The position numbers and the translations under genes were made by a program. Below are positions 37,242 through 46,422 of a DNA stretch of 64,000 bases, one piece after another; within the stretch, counting starts at the first letter, position 1; each line of letters opens with the position of its first letter. Below the pieces are notes generated by a model that searched no databases, was not told the DNA's origin, and saw nothing but the letters and a program-made list of their open reading frames with translations. This DNA is from Bacillus pseudomycoides DSM 12442 (GTDB taxonomy: Bacteria > Bacillota > Bacilli > Bacillales > Bacillaceae_G), in assembly GCF_000161455.1 (NCBI RefSeq), contig NZ_CM000745.1, forward strand, positions 4,075,131 to 4,139,130. The letters are read 5' to 3'.

Positions 37242-38805
37242 TACGCTAGCGCTTTTAAAAATCCGTCTGATAACGCAGCTTGGTCTAAATACTTTCAAGT
37301 ATGAAAAAGATAAGAAAAAGAAGCAGAGTAAAATTTTAATTTCAGTATCAATCGCCTTGGTTGCTGCCCTTTTGATGCTATATTGTGGAGGCGCGGCATA
37401 TGGATTAATCAAACTGGGGATAGGGGAAGTCATTCCAGTTTATGCATTCGTTATTAGCAGTATATTAGTTTTGTTTTTCACTATGTTTAAGGCGAATGGT
37501 GAAATTTTTGCCTTTAAGGATTATGATTTTGTCATGTCTTTACCGATTCGTGTAGATACGATTATTGCTAGTAGATTTTTGTATTTGTACGTATTAAATA
37601 CTGTCTTTTCAATGATCATCATGCTGCCGATGGGGATTATTTATTGTATATATGAGAATCCATCAATATCTTTCTATGTAATGTGGATCATAACTCTGTT
37701 TACAGTATCTTTAATTCCAACAACAATTGCGGCTGTTTTTGGTGCATGCATTACGGCGATAGCATCTAAGTTTAGACATGCGAATCGAGTCACTACTGTT
37801 TTAAGTTTTATGGCAATTATTATATTTGGCTACTTTATGTTCAAGCAGGGAAATGCGAAATATAGTTTTACTGACTTAGAAGGGATTGGAGCAATCGTTT
37901 CAGAGCAATTGACTAAAGTGTATCCGCTAGCTAACATTTTTCAAAAAGCAATTGTCGATGCGAATATAGGAGCTTTTATTCTTTTTGTCAGCATATCAGT
38001 TATTTGGTATTATCTTTTTGTAAAAATACTCTCTTTCAAATATAAGCAAATCAATACAGGAGTTTCTACGTACCATACGCGTTCCGATTACAAGATTGAT
38101 CATATGAAGAAAGAAAAAGTGTTGATTGCATTATATAAAAAAGAACGGAAGCGTTTCTTTTCTTCTACAGTATATGTGATTAATATCGGTATGGGAGTTG
38201 TCATGGCAGTCATATTCTCACTTGCAGTCGTTATAGTAGGGCCAAGTCAATTTATTGGATATCCTGGAATCGAAACGCTTTTACAAAAGGTTGCTCCATT
38301 TGTTATTTCAGCAATGATTGCAATGACGTGTACAACGTGTGTGTCATTGTCGCTCGAGGGGAAAAACGTATGGATTATCAAGTCATTGCCTCTTACACCG
38401 AAAATGATCTATGACAGTAAGATTCTCATGAATCTTTCACTCAGCATACCTACATCAATTATTAGCGCTATCCTTATGATTATAGGTTTAAAGCCAGGTA
38501 TTTGGACTTCAATTTTAATCGTAATTACCCCAATCACATATTCCTTTTTTTCAGCAGTATGGGGTGTTTTTATTAATAACCGATTTGCTTATTATGATTG
38601 GGTATCAGAAACCCAAGTAGTGAAACAGAGTATGGGAGCTGTTCTTGGTATGCTTGGAGGCATGATTCTGGCAGTCATTCCTGCCTTTCTTATAGGTACT
38701 GCTGTGATATCAAACTATAGAATGTTTACTTTTGTATTTGTTGTAATGATTTCGATTATGACTGCAGTGTTGTATAGCAATGAGTCTAAAAGAAGGATAA
38801 AGTGA
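37231..38805 (+). CDS. ABC-2 type exporter permease
   Basis: A 524-residue integral membrane protein with about twelve hydrophobic segments and a soluble linker around 270-310 (HTRSDYKIDHMKKEKVL). ATG 37231 lies inside the ATPase gene, with AAGGTGCTTG as site. It follows the ATPase directly and is followed by a terminator. The substrate is not predictable from the sequence. Confidence 0.82.
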   Translation: MKNNTLALLKIRLITQLGLNTFKYEKDKKKKQSKILISVSIALVAALLMLYCGGAAYGLIKLGIGEVIPVYAFVISSILVLFFTMFKANGEIFAFKDYDFVMSLPIRVDTIIASRFLYLYVLNTVFSMIIMLPMGIIYCIYENPSISFYVMWIITLFTVSLIPTTIAAVFGACITAIASKFRHANRVTTVLSFMAIIIFGYFMFKQGNAKYSFTDLEGIGAIVSEQLTKVYPLANIFQKAIVDANIGAFILFVSISVIWYYLFVKILSFKYKQINTGVSTYHTRSDYKIDHMKKEKVLIALYKKERKRFFSSTVYVINIGMGVVMAVIFSLAVVIVGPSQFIGYPGIETLLQKVAPFVISAMIAMTCTTCVSLSLEGKNVWIIKSLPLTPKMIYDSKILMNLSLSIPTSIISAILMIIGLKPGIWTSILIVITPITYSFFSAVWGVFINNRFAYYDWVSETQVVKQSMGAVLGMLGGMILAVIPAFLIGTAVISNYRMFTFVFVVMISIMTAVLYSNESKRRIK

Positions 38806-38816
38806 AGCATTAGTCT

Positions 38817-38872
38817 AAAAAAGCTGTCTCCAAAAGGGTGTTAAAAATGACCTTTTGGGACAGCTTCTTTAC
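38817..38872. terminator. Terminator between convergent exporter and AraC genes
   Basis: AAAAAAGCTGTC...CCAAAAGG and CCTTTTGG...GACAGCTTCTTT form a long stem with a 13-nt loop and tracts on both sides. Confidence 0.8.
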
Positions 38873-38895
38873 TTTAATAATCAACTAGGAATATA

Positions 38896-39768
38896 TTACC
38901 TTTTTACAACTGGTATCCATATTTCACTTTTAAAAGTAGATGAAGTCACATCTTTATTTTCATTCCATAGGATTTCCGGTCCTTCCATTTGTTCATAATT
39001 CGAAGATGGAAACCACTCGGAATAAATACGTCCCCATACATTTTGCAATGCATTAGGAAATGGCCCAATTGCTTCAAATATAGCCCATGTTGAGGCAGGA
39101 ACTTCAAGTTGCTTGAACTGCTCTGGACAAGTTTTCGTTGTTGCGACGCCAATATAGTGATCAAGTTCTCCTTTTTCCTCCATTCTCCCTTCAGAAAAAT
39201 TGGTAGAAGCACTGATGAGTCCTGTAGGATCCACATTCGAAAGGGTCTTTAATGTGTGAATTGATTGACTGTCTAAGCTTTTCCACATAGAAGCAATTTC
39301 TTGATTTACACCACTAAAAATAATCGGTACTCGTTTCTTTATACCAACGATGCGAAACGTCTCTTTTTTTTCGATTCGATAGTTCATTTCATTTCCTCCT
39401 TTAATGGATAACTGGAAGGTCATTCGTGAGTAAGCCTTAAGGGTATGGCTGCTATTTCTAGCCTCTGACGGTGTTATCCCATGCAGATTTTGAAATGCAC
39501 GTGAAAAGGAATCTGGCGAGTTGTATCCATATTTTATAGCGATATCAATGACTTTTACATTGCTAGCATTTAGCTCAAATGCTGCAAGAGTAAGGCGTCT
39601 ACAACGAATATATTCTGAAAGCGACGTGCCTGAAAGGAAGGAAAACATTCTTTTAAAATGGTATTCCGAGCAGAAAGCTAGCCTAGCCACTTCTTTAAAG
39701 TCAATGTCATTCGTAAGATTGTCTTCAATATACTGTATTGCTGCATTCATATTTTTAAGCGAATCCAT
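38896..39768 (-). CDS. AraC-family regulator with GyrI-like effector domain
   Basis: A 290-residue protein. Residues 1-105 are a two-helix-turn-helix AraC domain ([40 protein letters not shown]). Residues 135-290 form a GyrI/BmrR-like effector-binding domain ([17 protein letters not shown]...IWIPVVKR). Two adjacent ATG codons follow GGAGG; the second, at 39768, has the better 7-nt spacing. It is transcribed divergently from the transporter at 40065 but its target is not established. Confidence 0.88.
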   Translation of the reverse strand: MDSLKNMNAAIQYIEDNLTNDIDFKEVARLAFCSEYHFKRMFSFLSGTSLSEYIRCRRLTLAAFELNASNVKVIDIAIKYGYNSPDSFSRAFQNLHGITPSEARNSSHTLKAYSRMTFQLSIKGGNEMNYRIEKKETFRIVGIKKRVPIIFSGVNQEIASMWKSLDSQSIHTLKTLSNVDPTGLISASTNFSEGRMEEKGELDHYIGVATTKTCPEQFKQLEVPASTWAIFEAIGPFPNALQNVWGRIYSEWFPSSNYEQMEGPEILWNENKDVTSSTFKSEIWIPVVKR

Positions 39769-39847
39769 CATATGACCTCCTTTGTTAATAGAATAGCAGG
39801 AATGAAATAACCTCATCCGACATTTCGTGCACAATTATATAGGGTAC

Positions 39848-39912
39848 CTTACAGAAATGTAATGTTTCTGTAAGGAGAATGAATGGATGGCTATTTATCC
39901 CAATGCTATAGT
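39848..39912 (+). promoter_or_regulatory. Response-regulator-type promoter, copy 1
   Basis: A dyad with arms CTTACAGAAA and TTTCTGTAAG (39848-39874) is followed by a 32-bp gap and TATAGT (39907-39912). There is no good -35, which suggests an activator-dependent promoter. The same layout with the same 32-bp gap recurs at 39963 and 47773. Confidence 0.55.
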
Positions 39913-39962
39913 AGCAAAGTAGTTATTTCATGAAGTTAAATGTCCATGTCTTCTGCTAAGTA

Positions 39963-40029
39963 GCCTTACATAATTGTCATGTTTGTGTAAGAAACATCGA
40001 TAGTGGCAAGAGTAGGAGTTAGATATAGT
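39963..40029 (+). promoter_or_regulatory. Response-regulator-type promoter, copy 2 (nearest the transporter)
   Basis: CCTTACATAATTGTCATG then TTTGTGTAAG (to 39991), a 32-bp gap, then TATAGT (40024-40029), 35 bp before the transporter gene. The box shares TGTAAGAAAC/AATCGATAG with the promoter at 47773. Confidence 0.6.
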
Positions 40030-40064
40030 GAAAATAGAGAATAGAAGAAGTGAGGGATATAGAG

Positions 40065-40835
40065 ATGAAAACAGTGTTAGAAGCGAAAAATATTAAAAAA
40101 GTATATGATACAGGTGGAAATAAATTTGAAGCGTTAAAAGGTATTAACTTACAAGTGCAAGAAGGTGAATTCGTTGGAATTATGGGACCTTCTGGATCTG
40201 GTAAAACGACTCTTTTAAATGTTCTTTCTACAATTGATAATGCAACGAGCGGTGAGATTTTAATTGATGGGAAAGACATTGTGAAAATGAATGATGATAA
40301 ATTAGCATTGTTCCGCCGTGATCATTTAGGATTCATTTTCCAAGATTATAACTTATTAGATACGCTAACGGTGAAAGAGAACATTGCATTGCCACTTGCG
40401 TTATCAAAAGTGAAAGCGAATGAAATTGATCGCCGCGTTCTTGAGATTGCGAAGAAGTTCGGCATCGATCATATTTTAAGTCAATTTCCATACCAAGTAT
40501 CTGGTGGACAGAAGCAGCGCTGCGCAGCATCACGTGCAATCGTTACAAATCCAAGTATGATTTTTGGGGATGAGCCAACAGGAGCACTTGATTCCAAATC
40601 AGCAACAGACTTATTAGAAAGTATGAAGTCATTAAATGAATATGATAATTCAACAATTTTAATGGTAACGCATGATGCGTTTGCGGCAAGTTATTGTAAA
40701 CGTGTTATCTTCATTAAAGACGGTGAGTTATATAAAGAATTGCACCGCGGGGAATTAACTCGTAAACAATTCTTCCAACAAGTAGTAGACGTAATGTCCG
40801 CAATTTCCGGAGGTGCCATGGATGACGTTATCTAG
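40065..40835 (+). CDS. Bce/Vra-type ABC transporter ATP-binding protein
   Basis: A 256-residue ATPase of the same family as the one at 30714. Walker A is GPSGSGKTT, Q-loop FQDYNLLD, signature VSGGQKQRCAASRA and Walker B MIFGDEPTGALDS. ATG 40065 follows GAGGGATATAGAG. It overlaps the permease gene by 14 bp. No kinase or regulator gene is adjacent; two tandem promoters of unusual common design precede it. It probably energises a peptide-detoxifying or sensing permease. Confidence 0.9.
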   Translation: MKTVLEAKNIKKVYDTGGNKFEALKGINLQVQEGEFVGIMGPSGSGKTTLLNVLSTIDNATSGEILIDGKDIVKMNDDKLALFRRDHLGFIFQDYNLLDTLTVKENIALPLALSKVKANEIDRRVLEIAKKFGIDHILSQFPYQVSGGQKQRCAASRAIVTNPSMIFGDEPTGALDSKSATDLLESMKSLNEYDNSTILMVTHDAFAASYCKRVIFIKDGELYKELHRGELTRKQFFQQVVDVMSAISGGAMDDVI

Positions 40836-42771
40836 CATTGCCCTCCGCAATATACAGCGGAACTTTAAGGATTATTTTTTATATTTTGCATCTATGATCT
40901 TTAGCATCGTCATTTATTTTACATTTAAAGCGCTGCAATATAATTCACAAATGGAAAAAGCAGCGGAAGGATCTAAGAAAATTAGCGGAGCATTCCAAGT
41001 TTCCAGTGTGATGCTGATTATTTTCGTAGCGGTATTTATTATATACTCTAACGGGTTCTTTACACGGAAACGTAAAAAAGAAGTTGGATTATATTCACTG
41101 CTTGGTATTCGAAAAAGACAAATCGGTAAAATGTTATTTTATGAAAATATGTTGATGGGCTTAATGTCATTAGTAATCGGGATTGCGATTGGTAGTGTAC
41201 TGTCGAAGTTGTTCCTTGAATTGTTAGTAAGTATGATGGGACTGAATTTAAATGTTCATTTTGAAGTACCAATGTCTGCAATTATTGATACGGCAATTAT
41301 CTTTTTTGTGATTATCCTTTATACATCACTTCAAGGATATCGTTTAATCTATCGCTTTAAATTAATTGAACTTTTCCGTGCAGAACATGAAGGAGAAACG
41401 ATGCCAAAAGGATCAATGATTATGGCATTGATTTCAGTGTTCTTAATCGGTTCTGGCTATTTCTTATCACTGATGTATATTAAAGCAATTAAATATATAG
41501 ACTTTATGACAGTTGCGCTTTATATTTTACTTGCAACAGTACTTGGTACGTACTTACTATTTATGTTCTTTACAGTATTTGTATTAAAACGAGCAAGACA
41601 TAAGAAATCATCTTTCTATAACGGTATGAACATGGTAACGACGTCACAGTTACTGTACCGCATTAAAGGAAATGCAAAATCTCTAGCAACTATTGCAATA
41701 TTAAGTGCGGTAACATTAACGGCAGTTGGTACGTCTGTTACGATGTATTACAACACGTTTAAACAAACGAAAGATTATGCGCCGCACAGTTATTCTTACG
41801 AGAAAAAGGATGCGGCACTTGATAATAAAGTAAATGCGATTTTGGGTGAAGAGAAACAGAAGCATCCTGTAACGAACCAATTCGAAATAGAAATGGTTCC
41901 TGTTAAAGGGAAGTTTGAAGGCGAAAAAGCAGATATGGGTATGAATACAAATTATTTAGTTACCGAGAAATATCAGCTTGTATCGCAATCAGCATTTAAT
42001 AACATAGCAAAGAATATGGATATAGAGGCTGTAAGTTTGGCGGCTAACGAGGCATTCGTATTTGATGGTATGTATATTGAAGGGCATGAGTTCAGCACTG
42101 TATATAAAGGGAATAAAGCGGTATTCCCGATTGGTAATGAAGCGAAAACATTAACGATTAAAGGTGCTGAAGGACGTAATATAACGAACTTAGGGGAACT
42201 ATTCGTTGTTGTACCAGATGAAGTATATAAGAGTGCGAAGGCAGTAGCTGACACACGTATCGTTAAAAATATCGATGTAAAAGATGAGAAGAATAGTAAA
42301 GTGCTAACAGAGAAATTAAAGAAAGTGATGCCAGCTGGAGAACCAGAAGTTGCGCGACCTTTCAATGATTTCTACACGGGTTTCCATGGTATGCTGGAAG
42401 CAACAGGATTAATGATGTTTATCGGTCTATTCTTAGGACTTGTCTTCTTATTAGCAACAGGCTCTATCATTTACTTCAAACAGCTAACAGAAGCAAGTGC
42501 AGACCGCGATCGTTACGTTGTACTACGTAAAGTCGGGGTTACAAAACAAGAAATGAAAAAGGCAATTGCGAAACAAGTAAGCTTTATCTTTGCAATTCCA
42601 TTAGTAGTAGGGATTTGCCACAGCTTATTTGCATTAAAAGGATTATCAACGTTAATGCCATATGAAATTTTGATTCCATTATTAATGAGTATTGGTGTGT
42701 ATAGCGTCATTTATATTGGATATTACTTCTTAACAGTTCGTTCTTATTACAAGATCGTGAGCTCGAAGTAA
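40822..42771 (+). CDS. Bce/Vra-type ABC transporter permease (FtsX-like)
   Basis: A 649-residue permease with about ten helices. It has an N-terminal four-helix FtsX block (NGFFTRKRKKEVGLYSLLGI), a large external domain of about 200 residues (roughly 315-520) and a C-terminal FtsX block (ASADRDRYVVLRKVGVTKQE). GGAGGTGCC precedes ATG 40822, inside the ATPase gene. The external domain differs from those of the permeases at 28747 and 31488, so the substrate is probably different. Confidence 0.88.
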   Translation: MTLSSIALRNIQRNFKDYFLYFASMIFSIVIYFTFKALQYNSQMEKAAEGSKKISGAFQVSSVMLIIFVAVFIIYSNGFFTRKRKKEVGLYSLLGIRKRQIGKMLFYENMLMGLMSLVIGIAIGSVLSKLFLELLVSMMGLNLNVHFEVPMSAIIDTAIIFFVIILYTSLQGYRLIYRFKLIELFRAEHEGETMPKGSMIMALISVFLIGSGYFLSLMYIKAIKYIDFMTVALYILLATVLGTYLLFMFFTVFVLKRARHKKSSFYNGMNMVTTSQLLYRIKGNAKSLATIAILSAVTLTAVGTSVTMYYNTFKQTKDYAPHSYSYEKKDAALDNKVNAILGEEKQKHPVTNQFEIEMVPVKGKFEGEKADMGMNTNYLVTEKYQLVSQSAFNNIAKNMDIEAVSLAANEAFVFDGMYIEGHEFSTVYKGNKAVFPIGNEAKTLTIKGAEGRNITNLGELFVVVPDEVYKSAKAVADTRIVKNIDVKDEKNSKVLTEKLKKVMPAGEPEVARPFNDFYTGFHGMLEATGLMMFIGLFLGLVFLLATGSIIYFKQLTEASADRDRYVVLRKVGVTKQEMKKAIAKQVSFIFAIPLVVGICHSLFALKGLSTLMPYEILIPLLMSIGVYSVIYIGYYFLTVRSYYKIVSSK

Positions 42772-42777
42772 TGAAAG

Positions 42778-42813
42778 GAGCAGCTATCGCTAGAAGCGAT
42801 AGCTGCTTTTTTA
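42778..42813 (+). terminator. Terminator of the transporter pair
   Basis: AGCAGCTATCGCT and AGCGATAGCTGCT pair with a 3-nt loop, followed by TTTTT, 8 nt after the permease stop. Confidence 0.9.
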
Positions 42814-42916
42814 CATCTTCATAAAATCTTAAGAAATTCCCATGCTATTTTTTAAAAAATGATAGTTATACTTGGAGCTATATTAGACGATATTGAATGA
42901 ACGGGAGAGGTTAGAG

Positions 42917-43507
42917 ATGCAACTTATTACATTCTTAACCGAATTTGTGAAACATCCAAAGAATACTGGAGCAATTGCACCTAGTTCTAACATATTAGCC
43001 AAAAAGATGGTAGGCGCGATTAATTTCGAAGAAGCAAAGTATATTCTAGAATTGGGACCTGGAACAGGATCATTCACGAGAGAGATTATAAAGAGAAAAA
43101 AAGAACATACAATATTTATCTTGATTGAAATTAATGAAGTTTTTTTCAAAAAGTTACAGAAGCAGTTTAAGGACGATCCAAACGTTTTGGTTATACATGG
43201 ATCAGCTGAGAACATAAAGAAATATATAAAGGAGTTACAAATAGAGAAGGTTGATTATGTATTATCAGGGTTACCTTTTACATCCTTACCAACGGAAGTA
43301 TCATCTCGTATTTTATCCAGTGTAATGGAGTCATTAAGTGAGGATGGCGAGTTTATTACGTTTCAATATTCGCTTGCAAGGAAAGCATTTATCCAAACCT
43401 TTTTTCAGGAAATTTCACTAAAAAAGGTTTGGTTGAATCTTCCTCCAGCACATGTTCTTAGTTGTAGAAAAAGGCTAGGAGGTCATACGCCTAATGGAAT
43501 TACATGA
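42917..43507 (+). CDS. SAM-dependent methyltransferase (phospholipid/rRNA-adenine type)
   Basis: A 196-residue class I methyltransferase. VKHPKNTGAIAPSS near the N-terminus, motif I ILELGPGTGSFTREI (near 42-56), the acidic ribose-binding LIEINEVF and motif IV LSGLPFTSLP are all visible. This pattern fits PmtA-like phospholipid N-methyltransferases and related rRNA-adenine dimethylase-like proteins. ATG 42917 follows GGGAGAGG. Its end overlaps the DedA gene by 14 bp, so a membrane-lipid role is attractive but unproven. Confidence 0.8.
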   Translation: MQLITFLTEFVKHPKNTGAIAPSSNILAKKMVGAINFEEAKYILELGPGTGSFTREIIKRKKEHTIFILIEINEVFFKKLQKQFKDDPNVLVIHGSAENIKKYIKELQIEKVDYVLSGLPFTSLPTEVSSRILSSVMESLSEDGEFITFQYSLARKAFIQTFFQEISLKKVWLNLPPAHVLSCRKRLGGHTPNGIT

Positions 43508-44090
43508 ATTGTTATCCTATATTGAGCAGTATGGCTATGCGGCTTTATTCTTTTGTTTATGGCTTGGGATTGTAGGTATGCCAATTCCAGATGAAATGAT
43601 TGTGATGAGTGGTGGGTTTGTATCGTCAGTAGGCATACTAAGTGTAATTCCGGCATTTTTATTAACCTATTTAGGTGTCGTATCCGGCCTCTCTTTAGGG
43701 TATATACTTGGAAAGGTTTTTGGTGATAAAGTACTTGATAAATTGATGAAAAAGAAAAAGGCGAAGTATCTTTTACAATCACAAGAAATGATTGGTAAAT
43801 ATGGACATTATGCATTAGTAACAAGTTATTTTATACCTGTCGTTAGACATATTGTTCCTTATTTGGTTGGTATGAATCGTATGTCATTTAAAACATATGC
43901 TTTGTATTCATACACGACGGGATTTATGTGGACGTTGCTTTATTTTATGCTTGGTTCTATGTTTGGTAAACACATCGAGGCGATTGTAGAACTTGCGACG
44001 AAGTATGGCCTCTATTTTGGTGGCACAATTGTCGTCATAGCAAGTGTTTTATATTTATATATACAAAAGAAAAATCAGGTAATAGGATAG
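43494..44090 (+). CDS. DedA family membrane protein
   Basis: A 198-residue VTT-domain protein with about five membrane segments. The motifs GMPIPDEMIVMSGGF and SYFIPVVRHIVPYLVGMNRM (the conserved F-x-R-x-x-P region, here PVVRHIVPY) are present. DedA proteins move phospholipids or undecaprenyl phosphate across the membrane. AAGGCTAGGAGG lies upstream of ATG 43494. It is coupled to the methyltransferase by overlap. Confidence 0.88.
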   Translation: MELHELLSYIEQYGYAALFFCLWLGIVGMPIPDEMIVMSGGFVSSVGILSVIPAFLLTYLGVVSGLSLGYILGKVFGDKVLDKLMKKKKAKYLLQSQEMIGKYGHYALVTSYFIPVVRHIVPYLVGMNRMSFKTYALYSYTTGFMWTLLYFMLGSMFGKHIEAIVELATKYGLYFGGTIVVIASVLYLYIQKKNQVIG

Positions 44091-44122
44091 ATTACTTGTC
44101 TAAATATTCGTAGACAGTAAGG

Positions 44123-44158
44123 AAAAAAGCAGCTATTTTAAGTAATAGCTGCTTTTTT
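44123..44158 (+). terminator. Terminator of the methyltransferase-DedA pair
   Basis: AAAAAAGCAGCTATT and AATAGCTGCTTTTTT form a near-perfect 15-bp stem. Confidence 0.9.
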
Positions 44159-44278
44159 CAATCATTTATTTCAAATTCATAATTAGGAAGTAAACTTGCA
44201 CTGTAGATAAGGAGAAAGAGGATCTTCTCTTTATTGGATTTCATAATTGAGGAATGTAGGGGAAATGGAACCTAATCT

Positions 44279-44458
44279 TTACAATTTTTGTAGTAGTCGT
44301 GTCCCGCTATTCATATCACCTTTACATAAAGGACATTTGGGTTCTTCTTCTAAAGAAAAGTTTTTACGCATCCATCCTAAACAATCTTCTGTTTGGCATT
44401 CCCATACAGCGATTTCTTCTGGATCTTCTACAGGCTTATTATTTCTTTTCCAATACAT
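44279..44458 (-). CDS. YdjO-like cold-inducible zinc-ribbon protein, 59 residues
   Basis: A short minus-strand gene that antisense reading frames obscure. The product begins MYWKRNNKPVEDPEEIAVWE and carries ECQTEDCLGWMRKNF and CPLCKGDM. This gives the C-x4-C...C-x2-C arrangement and W-R-K-N-F core of B. subtilis YdjO (cold-inducible protein, Pfam DUF/YdjO). GAGGAGTG lies before ATG 44458. It is probably a small zinc-binding cytosolic protein of unknown function. Confidence 0.85.
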   Translation of the reverse strand: MYWKRNNKPVEDPEEIAVWECQTEDCLGWMRKNFSLEEEPKCPLCKGDMNSGTRLLQKL

Positions 44459-44500
44459 ACAATCACTCCTCTAAAGTGAAAAATTTTTCTAAAAAAAAAT

Positions 44501-44537
44501 AAAAAGGTTGTTAACGTTTTTTGTTAACAACCTTTTA
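44501..44537. terminator. Bidirectional hairpin
   Basis: AAAAGGTTGTTAAC and GTTAACAACCTTTT pair around a 7-8-nt loop, with A and T tracts. It lies upstream of the ydjO-like gene and downstream of the hpt region, so it can insulate the small gene. Confidence 0.75.
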
Positions 44538-44679
44538 TATTTTTAATTATAATGTTTATTTTATAAAAATGCGAACTTTATAAATTACCAAAGTATAACA
44601 AGGACTCTATTATACTAATTCTGGGTTATAAATCATCGTAAAATGTCCTGGCAATAATTTAATTTGGCACGGTGTATGA

Positions 44680-44746
44680 AGAGAGCTCTCTCCTACCTAA
44701 AAAGAAAGGTTTTATGTTGGTTTTTTAATTTGTATTTATATAGTAG
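44680..44746 (-). repeat. Family A dispersed repeat, copy 6 (5' end only)
   Basis: Read in reverse, TATATAAATACAAATTAAAA then CTTTCTTTTTAGGTAGGAGA matches the first 60-70 bp of copies 2 and 4. The rest is missing or decayed. Confidence 0.6.
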
Positions 44747-44756
44747 TGGATGATAT

Positions 44757-44790
44757 GAATAAACTTCCATCAAAAATTGATGGAAGTTGT
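44757..44790 (-). terminator. Terminator of hpt
   Basis: On the minus strand AACTTCCATCA and TGATGGAAGTT pair, followed by TATTCATATC (weak T-tract). It lies just after the hpt stop codon. Confidence 0.65.
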
Positions 44791-44798
44791 ATGTGGTT

Positions 44799-45329
44799 TT
44801 ATTTTTCTGTTACTACTGAAGCGATAAATGGTAAGTTACGATATTTTTCTGCACAGTCAATGCCATAGCCGACGATAAATTCATCTGGAATTTGGAAGCC
44901 TACATACTCGGCTGTCAAATCAACTTTACGACGCTCTGGTTTATCAAGTAATGTACAGAACTTTAATGCTTTTGGTTTATGCATAAAGAAGTGGTCTTTT
45001 AAGAAGTGAAGTGTTAAGCCAGAATCGATAATGTCTTCTACAACAATTACATTTTTGCCTGTAATGTTGACATCGATATCTTTTAACAATTTAACTTTTC
45101 CTGTTGTTTCCGTTTGGTTGCCGTAACTAGATGCAGAGATAAAGTCGATTGTTACTTCATTTTTAATGTGACGAATTAAATCAGCAGCAAAGACGAAAGA
45201 ACCTTTTAGTACTGCGATCACAACGATTTCTTCTCCTTCAAAATCGCGTTCAATTTGCAGTGCTAGTTCTTTTACCTTTGTTTGTAATGCTTCTTCAGAG
45301 ATTAAAGTATCTTTTATTTCAATTTTCAT
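44799..45329 (-). CDS. hpt: Hypoxanthine phosphoribosyltransferase
   Basis: This 176-residue enzyme salvages hypoxanthine (and guanine) with PRPP to give IMP/GMP. The PRPP-binding motif VIVVEDIIDSGLT is near residues 93-105, the flexible loop SSYGNQTETTG near 67-77, and DEFIVGYGIDCAEKYRNLPF is the purine-binding C-terminal region. AGGAGGATCCTA precedes ATG 45329. The gene stands alone, unlike the hpt beside tilS and ftsH in Bacillus, so it is probably a second paralogue. Confidence 0.93.
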   Translation of the reverse strand: MKIEIKDTLISEEALQTKVKELALQIERDFEGEEIVVIAVLKGSFVFAADLIRHIKNEVTIDFISASSYGNQTETTGKVKLLKDIDVNITGKNVIVVEDIIDSGLTLHFLKDHFFMHKPKALKFCTLLDKPERRKVDLTAEYVGFQIPDEFIVGYGIDCAEKYRNLPFIASVVTEK

Positions 45330-45516
45330 TAGGATCCTCCTGCGTTGTAAAACTTGTGAACATTTTGACTGTAAAGGATTGAAGGGGAAAAGTCAAAAAA
45401 GAGAAATACATATTGGCTAAAGGTTTATATTAGGAAAGCCAGAATAAAATAAAATGAAAGTTCGATTTGAAGTTTTCATGATCCGTTCATGCTAGAGAAA
45501 TTGGGAGGAGAATGGA

Positions 45517-46422
45517 ATGTTTAAAAAAATAATCTCAATAATTCTTCAACTATTTATTATGATTATGCTATTTGTAGTGATTGTAAGTCTTCCGATGTTA
45601 TTTATAAATGGGAAGAAAGTTGGAATACATGTAGAGCATTTTTTTACACAATGTATACATGTTATCTCTGCACTTATACATCCAGAAGAGTTAAAGCTGA
45701 AAATGGCTACACAAGTAGCGACTGTTTCAAACAATGTACAAATATTTAAGATACAAGAAAGGGAATTTCCCTTATTTCCACTTATATTTAAGCCATATAC
45801 ATATTCACTCGTGCTTATACTTGGAGCGCTTATAGTTTCTATATGTTCGTCTTTTTTATGTAGTATCATTGCGGCGGTTTCACCGAGGCGTGTACAGCGA
45901 GTGATAGAAGAAGCTGTATTTTTTCTTAAAACAATTCCAGATGTCTTCCTAATTTTTTTTCTTCAACTTTTCATGGTAAGTATATATAGGTATACCGGAT
46001 TTTTACCACTACATCCATTTTCTACGATGCAAAATACATCTATTGTATTACCACTTCTCATTTTAGCTATTATACCTACCATCTCTTTATTCCAATTTCA
46101 AATGCTACTTATAAATGAGGAGCAGAAGCAAGGTTATGTTATGTTTGCGAGAGCGAAAGGGTTTGGTAACATGTATATTTTGTGCAGGCATATTTTTCGC
46201 AATATGGTTGTTTCAGTTGTGAATCATATTGAATCAATATTACTAGCCTTGATAACGAGCTTATTCGTTTTTGAGTATATGTTTAACATAAGAGGTTTAT
46301 TTTCGATTTTGATTAGCGGTCAAGATCTGGTGGTTATCGTTTATTTGCTGCTGTTATTTATAGTGCCTATGTATGGAGTAATAGTAGGATTGAATTGGTT
46401 AAGGAGGAAGTTGTATGCATAG
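45517..46422 (+). CDS. Oligopeptide/nickel-type ABC permease, OppB-like
   Basis: A 301-residue membrane protein with about six helices. An inner-membrane permease region lies at about 90-290, with the EAA-like loop YVMFARAKGFGNMYILCRHIFRN near 205-227. An unusual external segment lies between helix 1 and helix 2 (about 28-90). GGGAGGAG precedes ATG 45517. It overlaps the next permease by 8 bp. Neither an ATPase nor a binding-protein gene lies nearby. Confidence 0.8.
   Translation: MFKKIISIILQLFIMIMLFVVIVSLPMLFINGKKVGIHVEHFFTQCIHVISALIHPEELKLKMATQVATVSNNVQIFKIQEREFPLFPLIFKPYTYSLVLILGALIVSICSSFLCSIIAAVSPRRVQRVIEEAVFFLKTIPDVFLIFFLQLFMVSIYRYTGFLPLHPFSTMQNTSIVLPLLILAIIPTISLFQFQMLLINEEQKQGYVMFARAKGFGNMYILCRHIFRNMVVSVVNHIESILLALITSLFVFEYMFNIRGLFSILISGQDLVVIVYLLLLFIVPMYGVIVGLNWLRRKLYA

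Noticed and set aside
41973..42365. 130-residue minus-strand frame inside the permease at 40822
   Set aside because: Antisense shadow of the external domain, with no start signal or family resemblance.
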